The translations under genes and the position numbers were made by a program. A DNA stretch of 64,000 bases from Neobacillus sp. FSL H8-0543 (GTDB lineage: Bacteria; Bacillota; Bacilli; Bacillales; Cytobacillaceae). Under the pieces are notes generated by a model that was not told the DNA's origin, searched no databases, and saw only the letters and a list, made by a program, of their open reading frames with translations. Of the stretch, positions 8,710 to 17,546 are shown in pieces; position 1 is the stretch's first letter, and the number at the start of each line of letters is the position of its first letter. Location: contig NZ_CP151943.1 in assembly GCF_038592905.1 (NCBI RefSeq), positions 964,001-1,028,000 of the forward strand, read 5' to 3'.

Positions 8710-8724
8710 TTTCCGACTCCTCCT

Positions 8725-8761
8725 GGTTCTATGAACCTAGTATTATTTCTCTATGAGTATA
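8725..8761 (-). promoter_or_regulatory. Possible pilA promoter -10 and 5' leader hairpin
   Basis: On the minus strand TATACT (8756-8761) resembles a sigma-A -10 box, but the -35 region is weak. About 20 bases further, GGTTC-ATA-GAACC (8725-8737) forms a small hairpin directly before the AGGAGG site of pilA. It could protect the mRNA 5' end or modulate access of ribosomes. This is pattern only. Confidence 0.35.
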
Positions 8762-8849
8762 CAATAATTGTAAGCGAAAGAAAAGAAGATTTTGTCAGTC
8801 GCTGTCACGAATTTTACCTTTTTGTAATTTTAGAGAATGTTTTGTCTTA

Positions 8850-10055
8850 TTAGCTCATTTGGTCAAACATTGAGAACATCGGCATCATAATAGACAGGAC
8901 AATGACACCAACAATGCCTGCCAAAAACACAATCATGATTGGCTCGATTAACGATTTAAGCCTGTCAGTACTTTGCTCGACTTCTTTTTCATAGAAATCG
9001 GCAATTTTTGATAGCATCGAATCAAGCGCACCAGTACCTTCGCCAATCGAGATCATCTGCGTAACTAATGGGGGAAAGGCCCAGTGATCGTTCATCGGCT
9101 CGGTCATCGAACGCCCTTTTTCAAGCGAATCACGTGACTCACGGATAACCTTTGCGATAACTTCATTTTCGACGACCTTTTCAACAATTGACATTGCTTG
9201 GAGAATCGGAACTGAGCTAGAAAACAGTGAGGCGAGTGTTCGCATCATTCGTGCAAGTGCTGCTTTTTGCATCATGTTACCAAAAATCGGCATCCTTAAT
9301 AGAAAATAATCCAAATAATATTTAGTTTTCTTGTTTTTCTTCATATACATAATTGAAGATACAAATGCAAGAATAATAAGAACCACAAGCCACCAAAACT
9401 TTTGCATAAATTCACTTGCAGACAATACAAACTTCGTAATTCCCGGCAATTCTGCACCCATATCTGCAAACATAGTCACAAATGTCGGTACTACCCCAAC
9501 AAGTAAGAAAATTACCGCTCCAATTGCAAGAATGCCAATAACTGCAGGGTAAGTTAACGCTGATACTACTTTAGACCTTGTGTCATGCTGTTTTTCAAAA
9601 TCGTCTGCCAATTTTTCGAGGGTATCATCTAAATTTCCGCTGACCTCCCCTGCTTTTACCATGTTGATAAACATCGGGTTAAAGATTTTCTTGTACTTAG
9701 AGACAGACTCTGAGAATGGGTTTCCTTCGCGCAGCGCCTGTTCAACATCAAGCAGCGCTTTTTTCAAGGCCTTACTTTCTGTTTGCGCTGCCAGGACGGA
9801 GGTAGCTTCAACAACAGTGACTCCTGCTTTTAGCAAGGTAGCAAACTGTCTTAAATAAATAACAAAATGCTGTAGCTTTACGGGATTACCAAATGTAAGA
9901 TCCTTCGTCATTAATGTTTCAGGAATTTCCTTCATTTCAATAACACGAATACCCTCGTCTTTTAGCTTGAGCATTGCCTCTCTTCTTGAGCCAGCGTTAA
10001 TGGTGCCCTGCCGTTTTCCACGCCGGTCGCGTCCGTCAAATTTAAACCTAGCCAT
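8850..10055 (-). CDS. pilC: PilC, type IV pilus inner-membrane platform protein (GspF family)
   Basis: The 401-residue product has two tandem GspF-type cytoplasmic domains, each followed by membrane helices (about residues 168-195, 215-236 and 372-394). It starts MARFKFDGRDRRGKRQGTI, as PilC/GspF proteins do, and has the repeated domain motif (LRQFATLLKAGVTVVEA, then LARMMRTLASLFSSSVPILQA). PilC is the membrane platform turned by the PilB and PilT motors. Its start overlaps the pilT stop by eight bases. Length is normal for the family. Confidence 0.95.
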   Translation of the reverse strand: MARFKFDGRDRRGKRQGTINAGSRREAMLKLKDEGIRVIEMKEIPETLMTKDLTFGNPVKLQHFVIYLRQFATLLKAGVTVVEATSVLAAQTESKALKKALLDVEQALREGNPFSESVSKYKKIFNPMFINMVKAGEVSGNLDDTLEKLADDFEKQHDTRSKVVSALTYPAVIGILAIGAVIFLLVGVVPTFVTMFADMGAELPGITKFVLSASEFMQKFWWLVVLIILAFVSSIMYMKKNKKTKYYLDYFLLRMPIFGNMMQKAALARMMRTLASLFSSSVPILQAMSIVEKVVENEVIAKVIRESRDSLEKGRSMTEPMNDHWAFPPLVTQMISIGEGTGALDSMLSKIADFYEKEVEQSTDRLKSLIEPIMIVFLAGIVGVIVLSIMMPMFSMFDQMS

Positions 10056-11097
10056 CCATCATCATCTTCTCTTGTAAATATTTCTGGGCCGCTTCCTTTT
10101 GAATCAGGTTTCGATCTAGTAACTCTCTTAAACTCATTTCAAGTGTATGCATCCCCTGGGCTCGAGACGTTTGCATCGTACTTTGAATTTGGTGGATTTT
10201 TTCATTTCGGATTAAGTTTGCAATCGCCGGATTGTTTACTAAGATTTCAGTTGCAGCCTTACGTCCCTTTTTGTCAACAGTAGGAAACAAGCGCTGCGAA
10301 ATGACGCCCACCAATACAGATGCAAGCTGAACACGGATTTGCGGCTGCTGTGCCGGTGGAAATACATCGATTATCCGGTTAATGGTTGACGGGGCACTTG
10401 AGGTATGAAGTGTTCCTAGCACAAGGTGTCCGGTTTCTGCTGCCGTAATCGCAATCCCAATCGTTTCTAAGTCACGCATTTCCCCAACTAGAATAATGTC
10501 AGGATCTTGTCGTAAGGCACCCTTTAAGCCATTTGCATATGATTTGGTATCAAACCCGACTTCGCGTTGGTCAATAATCGAATTTCCGTGTTTGTGGAGA
10601 TACTCAATTGGATCCTCAAGGGTAACGATATGCTTGCGCATCGTTCTGTTTACATAATCAATCATTGATGCAAGGGTAGTTGATTTTCCGCTTCCTGTCG
10701 GTCCCGTCACTAGGATAAGACCCTGAGGCTTTTCAACTAGTTTCGCAACTATTTCTGGTAAATCTAAATCTTCAATTGTCGGTGTTTTTGAAGCAACCAC
10801 CCTTAGGGCTAGGGAAACACTCCTCCGTTGATGATAGGCGTTAACACGGAAGCGCGATAGCCCAGGAATACCGTAAGAATAATCCAGCTCTCCTTTTTCC
10901 TTAAAAACAGTATACATGTCCTCTGGAACTGTCAGCCTTGCAATTTCCTCGGTATCATCAGGAAGCAAAATTTCTTTTCCATACCGCTTAATATCCCCAT
11001 TGATTCGAAATACAGGTGGGACACCAACTGTTAAATGAATATCGGACGCTTTAAATTCAAGTGCTGCCCTCAGTATTTTATCGATTTTTTCTTTCAT
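10048..11097 (-). CDS. pilT: PilT, pilus retraction ATPase
   Basis: The 349-residue hexameric ATPase has Walker A GPTGSGKSTT (about residues 134-143), the Asp box TLEDPIEYLH, Walker B IILVGEMRD (about residues 201-209) and the His box GHLVLGTLHT. The PilT-specific C-terminal motif normally reading AIRNLIRE is here AIANLIRNEK (about residues 293-302). PilT drives pilus retraction and hence twitching motility and DNA uptake. Its presence distinguishes this locus from the B. subtilis com pseudopilus, which has no retraction motor. It lies 12 bp downstream of pilB. Confidence 0.95.
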   Translation of the reverse strand: MKEKIDKILRAALEFKASDIHLTVGVPPVFRINGDIKRYGKEILLPDDTEEIARLTVPEDMYTVFKEKGELDYSYGIPGLSRFRVNAYHQRRSVSLALRVVASKTPTIEDLDLPEIVAKLVEKPQGLILVTGPTGSGKSTTLASMIDYVNRTMRKHIVTLEDPIEYLHKHGNSIIDQREVGFDTKSYANGLKGALRQDPDIILVGEMRDLETIGIAITAAETGHLVLGTLHTSSAPSTINRIIDVFPPAQQPQIRVQLASVLVGVISQRLFPTVDKKGRKAATEILVNNPAIANLIRNEKIHQIQSTMQTSRAQGMHTLEMSLRELLDRNLIQKEAAQKYLQEKMMMDG

Positions 11098-11109
11098 TGG
11101 TTTGTTCTC

Positions 11110-12771
11110 CTACTCCAATATCGCTACGCGTAAGACTTCCTCGGTGGTTGTTATCCCTTGTTTGACCTTTAATAAACCATCATCAACCAAAAATATGGTT
11201 TTACTTTTTATCGCATGTTCCTTTAGCTTTTGAAAAGAATCATCATTCATAATGATTCGGCGCATTTCATCATTTAGAACGAGCACCTCATGGAGGGCAA
11301 CCCTACCTTTATAACCTGTCATGTTACAAGAAGGACAGCCTTTTCCGCGTGTTACTTTATCTATCTTCATACCGCGTTTAGCAAAAATTTCTACTTCGCG
11401 CTTTGATGGCTCTTGTACCTCAACACAATCTCGGCACACCTTACGAACTAATCGCTGTGCGACGATGCCCGTTAACGAGGAAGCAATTAAAAATGGCTCC
11501 ACGCCCATATCAATTAACCGGGTAATTGTTCCTAATGAATCATTGGTGTGCAGAGTGCTTAGTACTAAGTGTCCCGTTAACGAAGCTCGTACCGCTACTT
11601 CGGCTGTGTCCTTATCACGTATCTCCCCAACCATGATTATGTTTGGATCTTGACGGAGGATGGAACGAAGTCCAGCGGCAAAGGTCATACCGACATTTGT
11701 ATTAACCTGAATTTGATTGATTCCCTCTAACTGGTATTCCACAGGGTCCTCAATGGTAATGATGTTTACTTGTTCGCTGTTCAACTTGTTTAACGCAGCA
11801 TAGAGTGTCGATGATTTACCGGAACCAGTTGGCCCAGTAATCAAGACAATCCCGGTCGGTTGTTCAATCATTTCATTAAATCGTTTGAGATTGAGGGAAT
11901 TAAAGCCAATTTTATTTAAATCATTTAATGATGCCCCCATGTCTAAAATCCGCATAACGATCTTTTCACCGTATACAGTGGGTAATGTAGAGACACGGAG
12001 ATCAATAGGATGAAAATCAAGATTAATCTTAATTCGACCATCCTGTGGAATACGCTGTTCTGTAATATCAAGATTGGACATAATTTTGATCCTGGCTGTT
12101 AGCACACTTTGCATTTGTCGTGGTAAAATCCGTTCTACCTTTAATACTCCATCCACTCGGTAGCGAACAACCACTTTTGTTTCCTGTGGATCAATATGAA
12201 TATCACTTGCTTTTTGAACCACAGCATTGGTCAGTAACTGGTTGACTAGACGGACGATTGGTGAATCCAGGTTGGTAACATCATCGTCCTGGCCACGTTC
12301 ATTAGCCGACAATTCACCAAACAGTTCATCTAAATCTTCATCCGTATTGTAATATTTATTAATCGCTCTAATTATATCGTCTTTTGTTGCAATCCTTGTT
12401 TCAATATGGAATCCCGTTGACAGACGGAGGTCGTCAATCACTATAAAATCCATTGGGTCGACCAAGGCAACATAAAGTTTATTACCTTCCTTTTTCAAAG
12501 GGATAATTAAGTTCCGTCTTGCTGTTTCCTTCGAGATAAGTGAAAAAAGATTCGTATCAAACGGATATTGCATAAGGTTAATATGTGGAATACCTAACTG
12601 CTGTTCGAGAACTTCAGCTAACTGATGGTCAGTAATATATCCTCGCTGCAGTAAAGCGTCACCAATTTTTTGGTTTGGATCTTTTTCATCTAATGTCGAT
12701 TGAAGCTGTTCTGGGGTAATTAACCCCTCATCAATTAACAAATCACCCAGACGCCTTCTACTTTGCTTCAT
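11110..12771 (-). CDS. pilB: PilB, pilus extension ATPase with N-terminal MshEN-like domain
   Basis: I take the ATG at 12771 (AAGAAGTG site) rather than the GTG at 12780, giving 553 residues. The N-terminus has two 24-residue repeats of the MshEN type: RLGDLLIDEGLI... (residues 7-30) and KIGDALLQRGYI... ending LEQQ (residues 35-58). In the family this pair binds cyclic di-GMP. The ATPase core has Walker A GPTGSGKSSTL (about 312-322), Walker B IIMVGEIRD, and a four-cysteine zinc site (CRDC and CPSC) as in PilB/GspE. PilB powers pilus extension. Deviations from MshEN consensus: Lys30 for the final Gln of repeat 1, Lys35 for Arg in repeat 2, and a four-residue spacer. Confidence 0.95.
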   Translation of the reverse strand: MKQSRRRLGDLLIDEGLITPEQLQSTLDEKDPNQKIGDALLQRGYITDHQLAEVLEQQLGIPHINLMQYPFDTNLFSLISKETARRNLIIPLKKEGNKLYVALVDPMDFIVIDDLRLSTGFHIETRIATKDDIIRAINKYYNTDEDLDELFGELSANERGQDDDVTNLDSPIVRLVNQLLTNAVVQKASDIHIDPQETKVVVRYRVDGVLKVERILPRQMQSVLTARIKIMSNLDITEQRIPQDGRIKINLDFHPIDLRVSTLPTVYGEKIVMRILDMGASLNDLNKIGFNSLNLKRFNEMIEQPTGIVLITGPTGSGKSSTLYAALNKLNSEQVNIITIEDPVEYQLEGINQIQVNTNVGMTFAAGLRSILRQDPNIIMVGEIRDKDTAEVAVRASLTGHLVLSTLHTNDSLGTITRLIDMGVEPFLIASSLTGIVAQRLVRKVCRDCVEVQEPSKREVEIFAKRGMKIDKVTRGKGCPSCNMTGYKGRVALHEVLVLNDEMRRIIMNDDSFQKLKEHAIKSKTIFLVDDGLLKVKQGITTTEEVLRVAILE

Positions 12772-12794
12772 TGTTATCACTTCTTTTAACTACC

Positions 12795-14093
12795 TTACTT
12801 TGCTTGCTCATTCGGATTCCCCCAAAGTTCATCATCCTCAAGACCCTGTTGCAGTATGTCAGATGGTAACGGTGTTTGATTTCCAGTTGGATCCACTACA
12901 TCGGTTGGTTCAATTCCACTGATTGGTTGATTTCCATCAGTCGTTCCCGTTAATCCATGTATCTCCACACGGTATGTTGGCTGGTAATAATCCTCAGATA
13001 TTAGTTCACTGTTTACTAACTTGCTTCCTTGAAAAATATCGCGATAAACCTTGATGATTCGACCGTCAGCACCAACCGTTTTTACCTTTATTTTCCCAAG
13101 AAGGACTAGTGGACTGTATTGGAGAATCGTCTTCGGCTTTAGTTGCTGTTCATCTTTTTTTATTATTTTATAGTCATAAAGGAACTTTTCGCCCTTTAAT
13201 GTTACTTTAAAGTTATTGTTTTCAAGTTTAAATTCAAGGATATATTTTGTTTTATTTGGATTTACTATTACTAAATCTGCACCTTGTGCAAAATTAACCC
13301 TTGCCTCAAAACCTAAAACCGCATAACCTGGCAGTACGCTACTGATATTTCTTTCAGTAATTGCGAAATTCGTTGGTAAAATAGCTTGATAAATACCCGT
13401 TGCAATTACATTTAATGAATCTGATTTTTCTTTACTCTGCTGCTTAGCAAATTCTAATAGAGAAAAAGTTGCTTCCTCAGCAATGGTGATTTCTGGATTC
13501 GCTTCAATCACTGATTCTAAATCAAATGGAATTTCTTTTAACTTTAATACAGCCTCATTGATGACTGCATCTTTTTGTGCTGCGTCAGCAAGTTGATAAT
13601 CACCTGTTAGATTAAAGCTATATGAACCGGTTTCGAATTGGGATGCGGTTTGTATTAAATCATTCGTAAGCTTTGAAAGTTCTAATTCATTACTGTCTAC
13701 CTGCGGAAATAAAATTTGAATTTGTTCCTCAACTTGTAGCAACTCGATCGTAATGGTTGCAGCGTTCGGCTGTCCGTCCATTATGTTGTTAACTGTTTGT
13801 GTAGAATCTAACTGAAATAGGTTGATGTCGAATGGCACAATTTTTTCACTATATTGAAGTTCTATTTTCGTATTTTTTACCCAATCAAGATATTTTTCTT
13901 CTAATAAACTGATCACTTCACTCTCTGATTTCCCAGTAACATCTAATGACCCTACAGTTGTTCCTTCAGAATAGCTTCCGTCATCAGTGAATTTTTCAAA
14001 GGCTTGTACACCAAAATGAGTCGTACTAAACATAAATGCCGAACTGAAAAAAAGCACAACGAATAATTTCAATAATCGTTGATTTTTAACCAT
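12795..14093 (-). CDS. Exported VanW-like / G5-like domain protein of the pilus operon
   Basis: The ATG at 14093 follows a GGGGG site and gives 432 residues; an in-frame start at 14111 lacks a site. There is a signal peptide or N-terminal anchor (about residues 9-30, ending ACA-type region HFGVQAFE). The middle region (LNVIATGIYQAILPTNFAITERN, then YAVLGFEARVNF) resembles the VanW family, where LN-x-A-x-AxY-NA-L and a GxDATV-like segment are typical. The C-terminal third (KPKTILQYSPLVLLGKIKVK) resembles a G5 domain, which binds sugars or peptidoglycan. It lies 24 bp upstream of pilB. A role at the wall, such as anchoring or gating the pilus, is an inference; no enzymatic residues are evident. 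Confidence 0.7.
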   Translation of the reverse strand: MVKNQRLLKLFVVLFFSSAFMFSTTHFGVQAFEKFTDDGSYSEGTTVGSLDVTGKSESEVISLLEEKYLDWVKNTKIELQYSEKIVPFDINLFQLDSTQTVNNIMDGQPNAATITIELLQVEEQIQILFPQVDSNELELSKLTNDLIQTASQFETGSYSFNLTGDYQLADAAQKDAVINEAVLKLKEIPFDLESVIEANPEITIAEEATFSLLEFAKQQSKEKSDSLNVIATGIYQAILPTNFAITERNISSVLPGYAVLGFEARVNFAQGADLVIVNPNKTKYILEFKLENNNFKVTLKGEKFLYDYKIIKKDEQQLKPKTILQYSPLVLLGKIKVKTVGADGRIIKVYRDIFQGSKLVNSELISEDYYQPTYRVEIHGLTGTTDGNQPISGIEPTDVVDPTGNQTPLPSDILQQGLEDDELWGNPNEQAK

Positions 14094-14117
14094 AATCTCT
14101 GCCCCCTGCATATCCCT

Positions 14118-14894
14118 TTATTTCTGCAATTCGACTACTCGCTTGGAGTTGTTTTCTTCTAAATTATCTTCACGACCTGCTGCAACCTCTTTTGTATCAA
14201 ATAACAACTCAAGTTCTGACTCATCTATTTGGTTATCGTCAATATCTACTTTTTCTTTTTCATTTATCTCTTTCATGTCTGCTAACTCATCAAGGCAGCC
14301 TTCTTCCATTTCTTGACTTTCAACAGAATCTTCAAGCAGCATGCTTTCAATATCGGAAAGATAACTAACCTCAACCTCGGCATCATCAATTTCAGGTTCT
14401 GCTTCTATTTCGCTATCGCGCTCCTGTAAAAAGGAAATATCTTCATCTAATCCTAAAGCATTGTCATTTTCTTCTGTAGAAGTTGTGCTCGCCTCAGGCT
14501 TTAAATTACCTGCTGTTTTTGTCAAAGCAGGTACTACAATTTCTAATTCTGATAATTCTAGTGAATCTATTTCAGGAGTATTTTCTTTTTGTTTAGATGC
14601 GAATGGTAATTCAATATCTTCAAACATCACTTCTTCAACTATGTCTTTCTCTTCATAGACCATTGCTGCAATACGGGAATCCATCATGTATGCCGCGAAA
14701 AAGGCTAGTACTAGTAACATCAATAATATTGCCCATATTGGAAAGGATGTGGTGGCTGCAAGTCCTCCTAGTGCGAGCACAAAACCAGTTAATACGACAA
14801 AAAACTTCCCTTTTAAAGTGAATCCTAGCGGTAAAAAGGCTATAATCAACATTAAAATCAACATAGACCCAAAGGCCCAAATGATTGTTTGCAT
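14118..14894 (-). CDS. Unknown membrane protein with long acidic cytoplasmic tail
   Basis: I do not recognise the family. The 258-residue product has three predicted membrane helices in the first about 75 residues (starting MQTIIWAFGSMLILMLIIAF), then about 180 residues that are extremely rich in Glu and Asp, with few basic residues and patches such as EVEEVMFEDIELPF and DSELELLF-like repeats of acidic-hydrophobic pairs. No enzymatic motif is visible. It is the first gene of the pil operon, seven bases from the VanW/G5 gene, with a GAGGGAG site. It may recruit a cytoplasmic partner to the pilus base through the acidic tail. That is inference. Confidence 0.75.
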   Translation of the reverse strand: MQTIIWAFGSMLILMLIIAFLPLGFTLKGKFFVVLTGFVLALGGLAATTSFPIWAILLMLLVLAFFAAYMMDSRIAAMVYEEKDIVEEVMFEDIELPFASKQKENTPEIDSLELSELEIVVPALTKTAGNLKPEASTTSTEENDNALGLDEDISFLQERDSEIEAEPEIDDAEVEVSYLSDIESMLLEDSVESQEMEEGCLDELADMKEINEKEKVDIDDNQIDESELELLFDTKEVAAGREDNLEENNSKRVVELQK

Positions 14895-15160
14895 TCATCC
14901 ACTCCCTCTCATAATTTATAGGTATATTCTATTAAACTACATTTTCTCTCAAATTAAATTATTTTTTGTAAGTTTATCCAAAAATTAGACAAAATTCGCC
15001 TAATAGATATTGTATAATACTTTTAACAAGTTTAAAAGAAGCTGGAAAACATTTGTAGGTATAAAATACTGACGTTTGTTAAATTTTGTTTACACTATCT
15101 GTTAAAATATATCTAGCAATTTAATTACTACTATTTTCTCCCAAGAAGGGAATGGATTAT
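14895..15160. promoter_or_regulatory. Divergent control region of the two pilus operons
   Basis: A 266-bp AT-rich gap separates the minus-strand pil operon from the plus-strand minor pilin operon. TATAAT occurs at about 15014-15019 on the plus strand without a good -35, and TTGTTT/TATATC-like elements occur around 15088-15115. I see no cyclic di-GMP riboswitch signature and no clear AT-box pair for ComK. The exact promoters cannot be fixed by eye. Confidence 0.4.
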
Positions 15161-15625
15161 ATGGAAAGTTTGAACAGTGAAAAAGGTGTAACTCTCGTAG
15201 AGATTTTAGTATCGATAACTCTTTTATCTGTAGTTTTAATCACTTTTATGAGTATTTTCCCACAAATGGGAAAGGTGAATAACCTTAACGAAGACAAGGC
15301 CCAAGCCACAAATATTGCTAAGGAAATTTTAATAAATTGGCAAGACTCTACTGATGTTCAAACATTCCTTAAATCATCGACGCAAACCTCAGGTTTTTTA
15401 CCTAAGCATGTGAATAATTATCTACACTACACAACATTCGATCCTGATGAATTTTCTGAATACTACTATTTTGAAACCACACAAGATAAATACGATGTTC
15501 AGATAAAAGTAAAAAAGGCTGCAAACAATAGTTCAAAAAGTTCACATCTACACCAAATCGTTATAAAACTATTTAATGATAAAGGCAACGTTGTAAGTGA
15601 AACTTATGGATATGTAAAAAGATAG
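15161..15625 (+). CDS. Minor pilin, PilV/type II pseudopilin-like
   Basis: The ATG at 15161 lies ten bases after AAGAAGGG; the earlier ATG at 15152 is too close to that site. The 154-residue product has the prepilin motif SEKG/VTLVEILVS with Glu5, then a hydrophobic helix and a mature domain rich in Ser, Asn and Lys. There are no cysteines. It heads a three-gene plus-strand operon that diverges from the main pil operon. By position and leader type it resembles PilV-like minor pilins that form a tip or priming complex. The precise subtype is inferred. Confidence 0.85.
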   Translation: MESLNSEKGVTLVEILVSITLLSVVLITFMSIFPQMGKVNNLNEDKAQATNIAKEILINWQDSTDVQTFLKSSTQTSGFLPKHVNNYLHYTTFDPDEFSEYYYFETTQDKYDVQIKVKKAANNSSKSSHLHQIVIKLFNDKGNVVSETYGYVKR

Positions 15626-15636
15626 GAGGAATAGAA

Positions 15637-16113
15637 TTGAAAGAGAAACAAGGTGGTTTGACTTTAGTCGAAGTGTTAGCCACATTAACAATTCTTTCTA
15701 CTGTAAGTGTAATTATTTACAGTGTGTTTTTTCAAGGCCTTTCATTTTCACATGAAGCGATAAGCAAAAATCAGATGCACCAAGAAACAAATCTTTTAAT
15801 TACTAATTTGAAAAAGATTCATACTACGGCTAGAAGATATGACATATTAAATACCAACTCTGATTGTGATATTACTGTTAATATTAAGGATAACCCAACT
15901 GATCCAAATCTTGTTACTAGAACAGAAATTTTAAGTCATCCTAACATGTGTTTTAATTTTGAGATTACTAACTCTGTTTCAAATACTATAATCCCAAATA
16001 AGACTGGACATAATGTCGCTATAAAGTTGAACACAAGTGACAAAAATAATAAACAAAATGAAATAACGATAGATACATTTCTCTATCGAGTGAAGGGTGC
16101 TGATTATCAATGA
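15637..16113 (+). CDS. Minor pilin, PilW/pseudopilin-like
   Basis: A TTG start at 15637 with AGGAGG nine bases upstream gives 158 residues. The short leader MKEKQGG precedes LTLVEVLATLTILS; the cleavage site is G/LTLVE, with Glu5 present. The mature domain contains two cysteines (about residues 88 and 108) that could form a disulfide, with DPNLVTRTEILSHPNMC between. It lies 11 bp after the first minor pilin and overlaps the next gene by four bases, so the three are probably translated together. Confidence 0.83.
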   Translation: MKEKQGGLTLVEVLATLTILSTVSVIIYSVFFQGLSFSHEAISKNQMHQETNLLITNLKKIHTTARRYDILNTNSDCDITVNIKDNPTDPNLVTRTEILSHPNMCFNFEITNSVSNTIIPNKTGHNVAIKLNTSDKNNKQNEITIDTFLYRVKGADYQ

Positions 16114-17396
16114 AAAAGTTAAAAAATGAAGAAGGGTATGCTCTTGTTACTGTCCTATTTATCATAACGATATTTACAATTTTATCCGTTTCTTTCATGG
16201 GACAGGCCTTTTCAAGCACAAAACAAAATCAAATACTGGAGAAATCTACGAGATCAGTGTCAGCTGCTGAAATGGGGGTATCCTTTTATCAGGTTGAAGT
16301 TCAAAAGCTTTTTGAATCAAAACAAACAGATGTTTCAAATAAAGTAAGGACTTTATTAGGAACAAACCCACTCGAATCTACCTTAAAAAGTACAGCGACA
16401 GAGATAATGGCAGGAGAACTACTTAAAGAATTTCCGAATACAAGTGAAAGAGCTCCAATTTTAATTGAAGAACATCCGAATGCTAGTTTTAAAATTAAAA
16501 ATTTCAGTGCGGTCCCTGACTTAACATCCCATGAAATAAATATATCCTTTGATATATTAGGATATGAGGATAAAAAAGAAACAAAACTATCTACTAAAAT
16601 GTCACTTAATTTAGGTCCTATTTCTAAACAAACAACTTCAACAACTAATGAAAAAGTATTACCTAACTACAATGAAATATCCAGTGAAGGTGGAACCATT
16701 GTTACTGGGGACTATAAAACCATAACAAACGGTAAAGGATTGAGTAACCAAACAATTTACTCAAATGATGCTAACGGGTCCGTCACTGTAAATGATAATG
16801 CAAATAAATCATCAAACTTAAGCATTCATGCTGAAGGCTCCATAACTGCTGATAAAAATATGAATAGTTCTTCTACCTTGAAGATGGAAACAAAAGGAAA
16901 TTTAACTTTTCTTGGACAGATACGAATGGATACTCAATCAAGAATACTTGTAAAATACGACTTTAAAAACTTTAATTATGATGATGACAATGAATCTGAT
17001 GACGATGAATCTAATAATTCCAACAGTGACAATGGACAAAATGGAAATCACTTAACTCTGGACAATTCTTTTCTATATGTCGGTCAAGATGCCTATGTTA
17101 ACAAGTTAACTGTTACAAATAATTCTAAAATGTGTATTAACAGAAATCTGTTTGTATATAGCTATAATAATTTTTCTGTTGCTAGCAATAGTTTATTTGT
17201 TAAAGGGACAGTTAATAAATGGGACCTAGTGTCAGGAAATGGAAAAGATAAAGTTTATGGCTGGGTACCAGTAAGTGGTTTAGGCGGGACTACCGATGAT
17301 GTGTTTTTAGCACAATGTGGAAGTAGTGTGCCTGCTTCCTATCAAATCAACTGGCCAAATGAAATTACTACTACGATAGATATTGTAGATTATTAG
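16110..17396 (+). CDS. Large minor pilin, PilX/GspK-like, with Asp/Asn/Ser-rich segment
   Basis: The 428-residue product starts MKKLKNEEGYALVTVLFIIT. The leader and hydrophobic helix fit class III signals, but position 5 after the Gly is Thr rather than Glu, as in PilX- or GspK-type tip pilins. The large mature part (about 400 residues) is Asn/Ser/Thr-rich with a beta-repeat feel (GSVTVNDNANKSSNLS, then GSITADKNMNSS) and has an Asp/Asn/Ser run at about residues 289-312 (DDDNESDDDESNNSNS) reminiscent of calcium-binding loops. Two cysteines lie near the C-terminus. It is a candidate tip adhesin; the ligand is unknown. Confidence 0.8.
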   Translation: MKKLKNEEGYALVTVLFIITIFTILSVSFMGQAFSSTKQNQILEKSTRSVSAAEMGVSFYQVEVQKLFESKQTDVSNKVRTLLGTNPLESTLKSTATEIMAGELLKEFPNTSERAPILIEEHPNASFKIKNFSAVPDLTSHEINISFDILGYEDKKETKLSTKMSLNLGPISKQTTSTTNEKVLPNYNEISSEGGTIVTGDYKTITNGKGLSNQTIYSNDANGSVTVNDNANKSSNLSIHAEGSITADKNMNSSSTLKMETKGNLTFLGQIRMDTQSRILVKYDFKNFNYDDDNESDDDESNNSNSDNGQNGNHLTLDNSFLYVGQDAYVNKLTVTNNSKMCINRNLFVYSYNNFSVASNSLFVKGTVNKWDLVSGNGKDKVYGWVPVSGLGGTTDDVFLAQCGSSVPASYQINWPNEITTTIDIVDY

Positions 17397-17476
17397 AAGA
17401 AATAGAACATATAAAAAAGGTAAGTCACTTATCTCATATTAGTTCCGCTATTACCCATATCTTAATTATATAAAAA

Positions 17477-17522
17477 GTACCTATAGATGAAACACTTTTT
17501 TAAGTGTCCTATCTATAGGTAC
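17477..17522. terminator. Bidirectional terminator between minor pilins and cyclase
   Basis: A long inverted repeat, GTACCTATAGAT...ATCTATAGGTAC, encloses a second stem ACACTT/AAGTGT. It lies between convergent genes (minor pilin on plus, cyclase on minus). AT-rich flanks on both sides fit termination in both directions. Confidence 0.7.
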
Positions 17523-17546
17523 CACATTATTTAGGGAACCTTCTAT

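Noticed and set aside
14895..15160. Cyclic di-GMP riboswitch before the pilus operons
   Set aside because: I looked for GEMM-type core words on both strands and found none.
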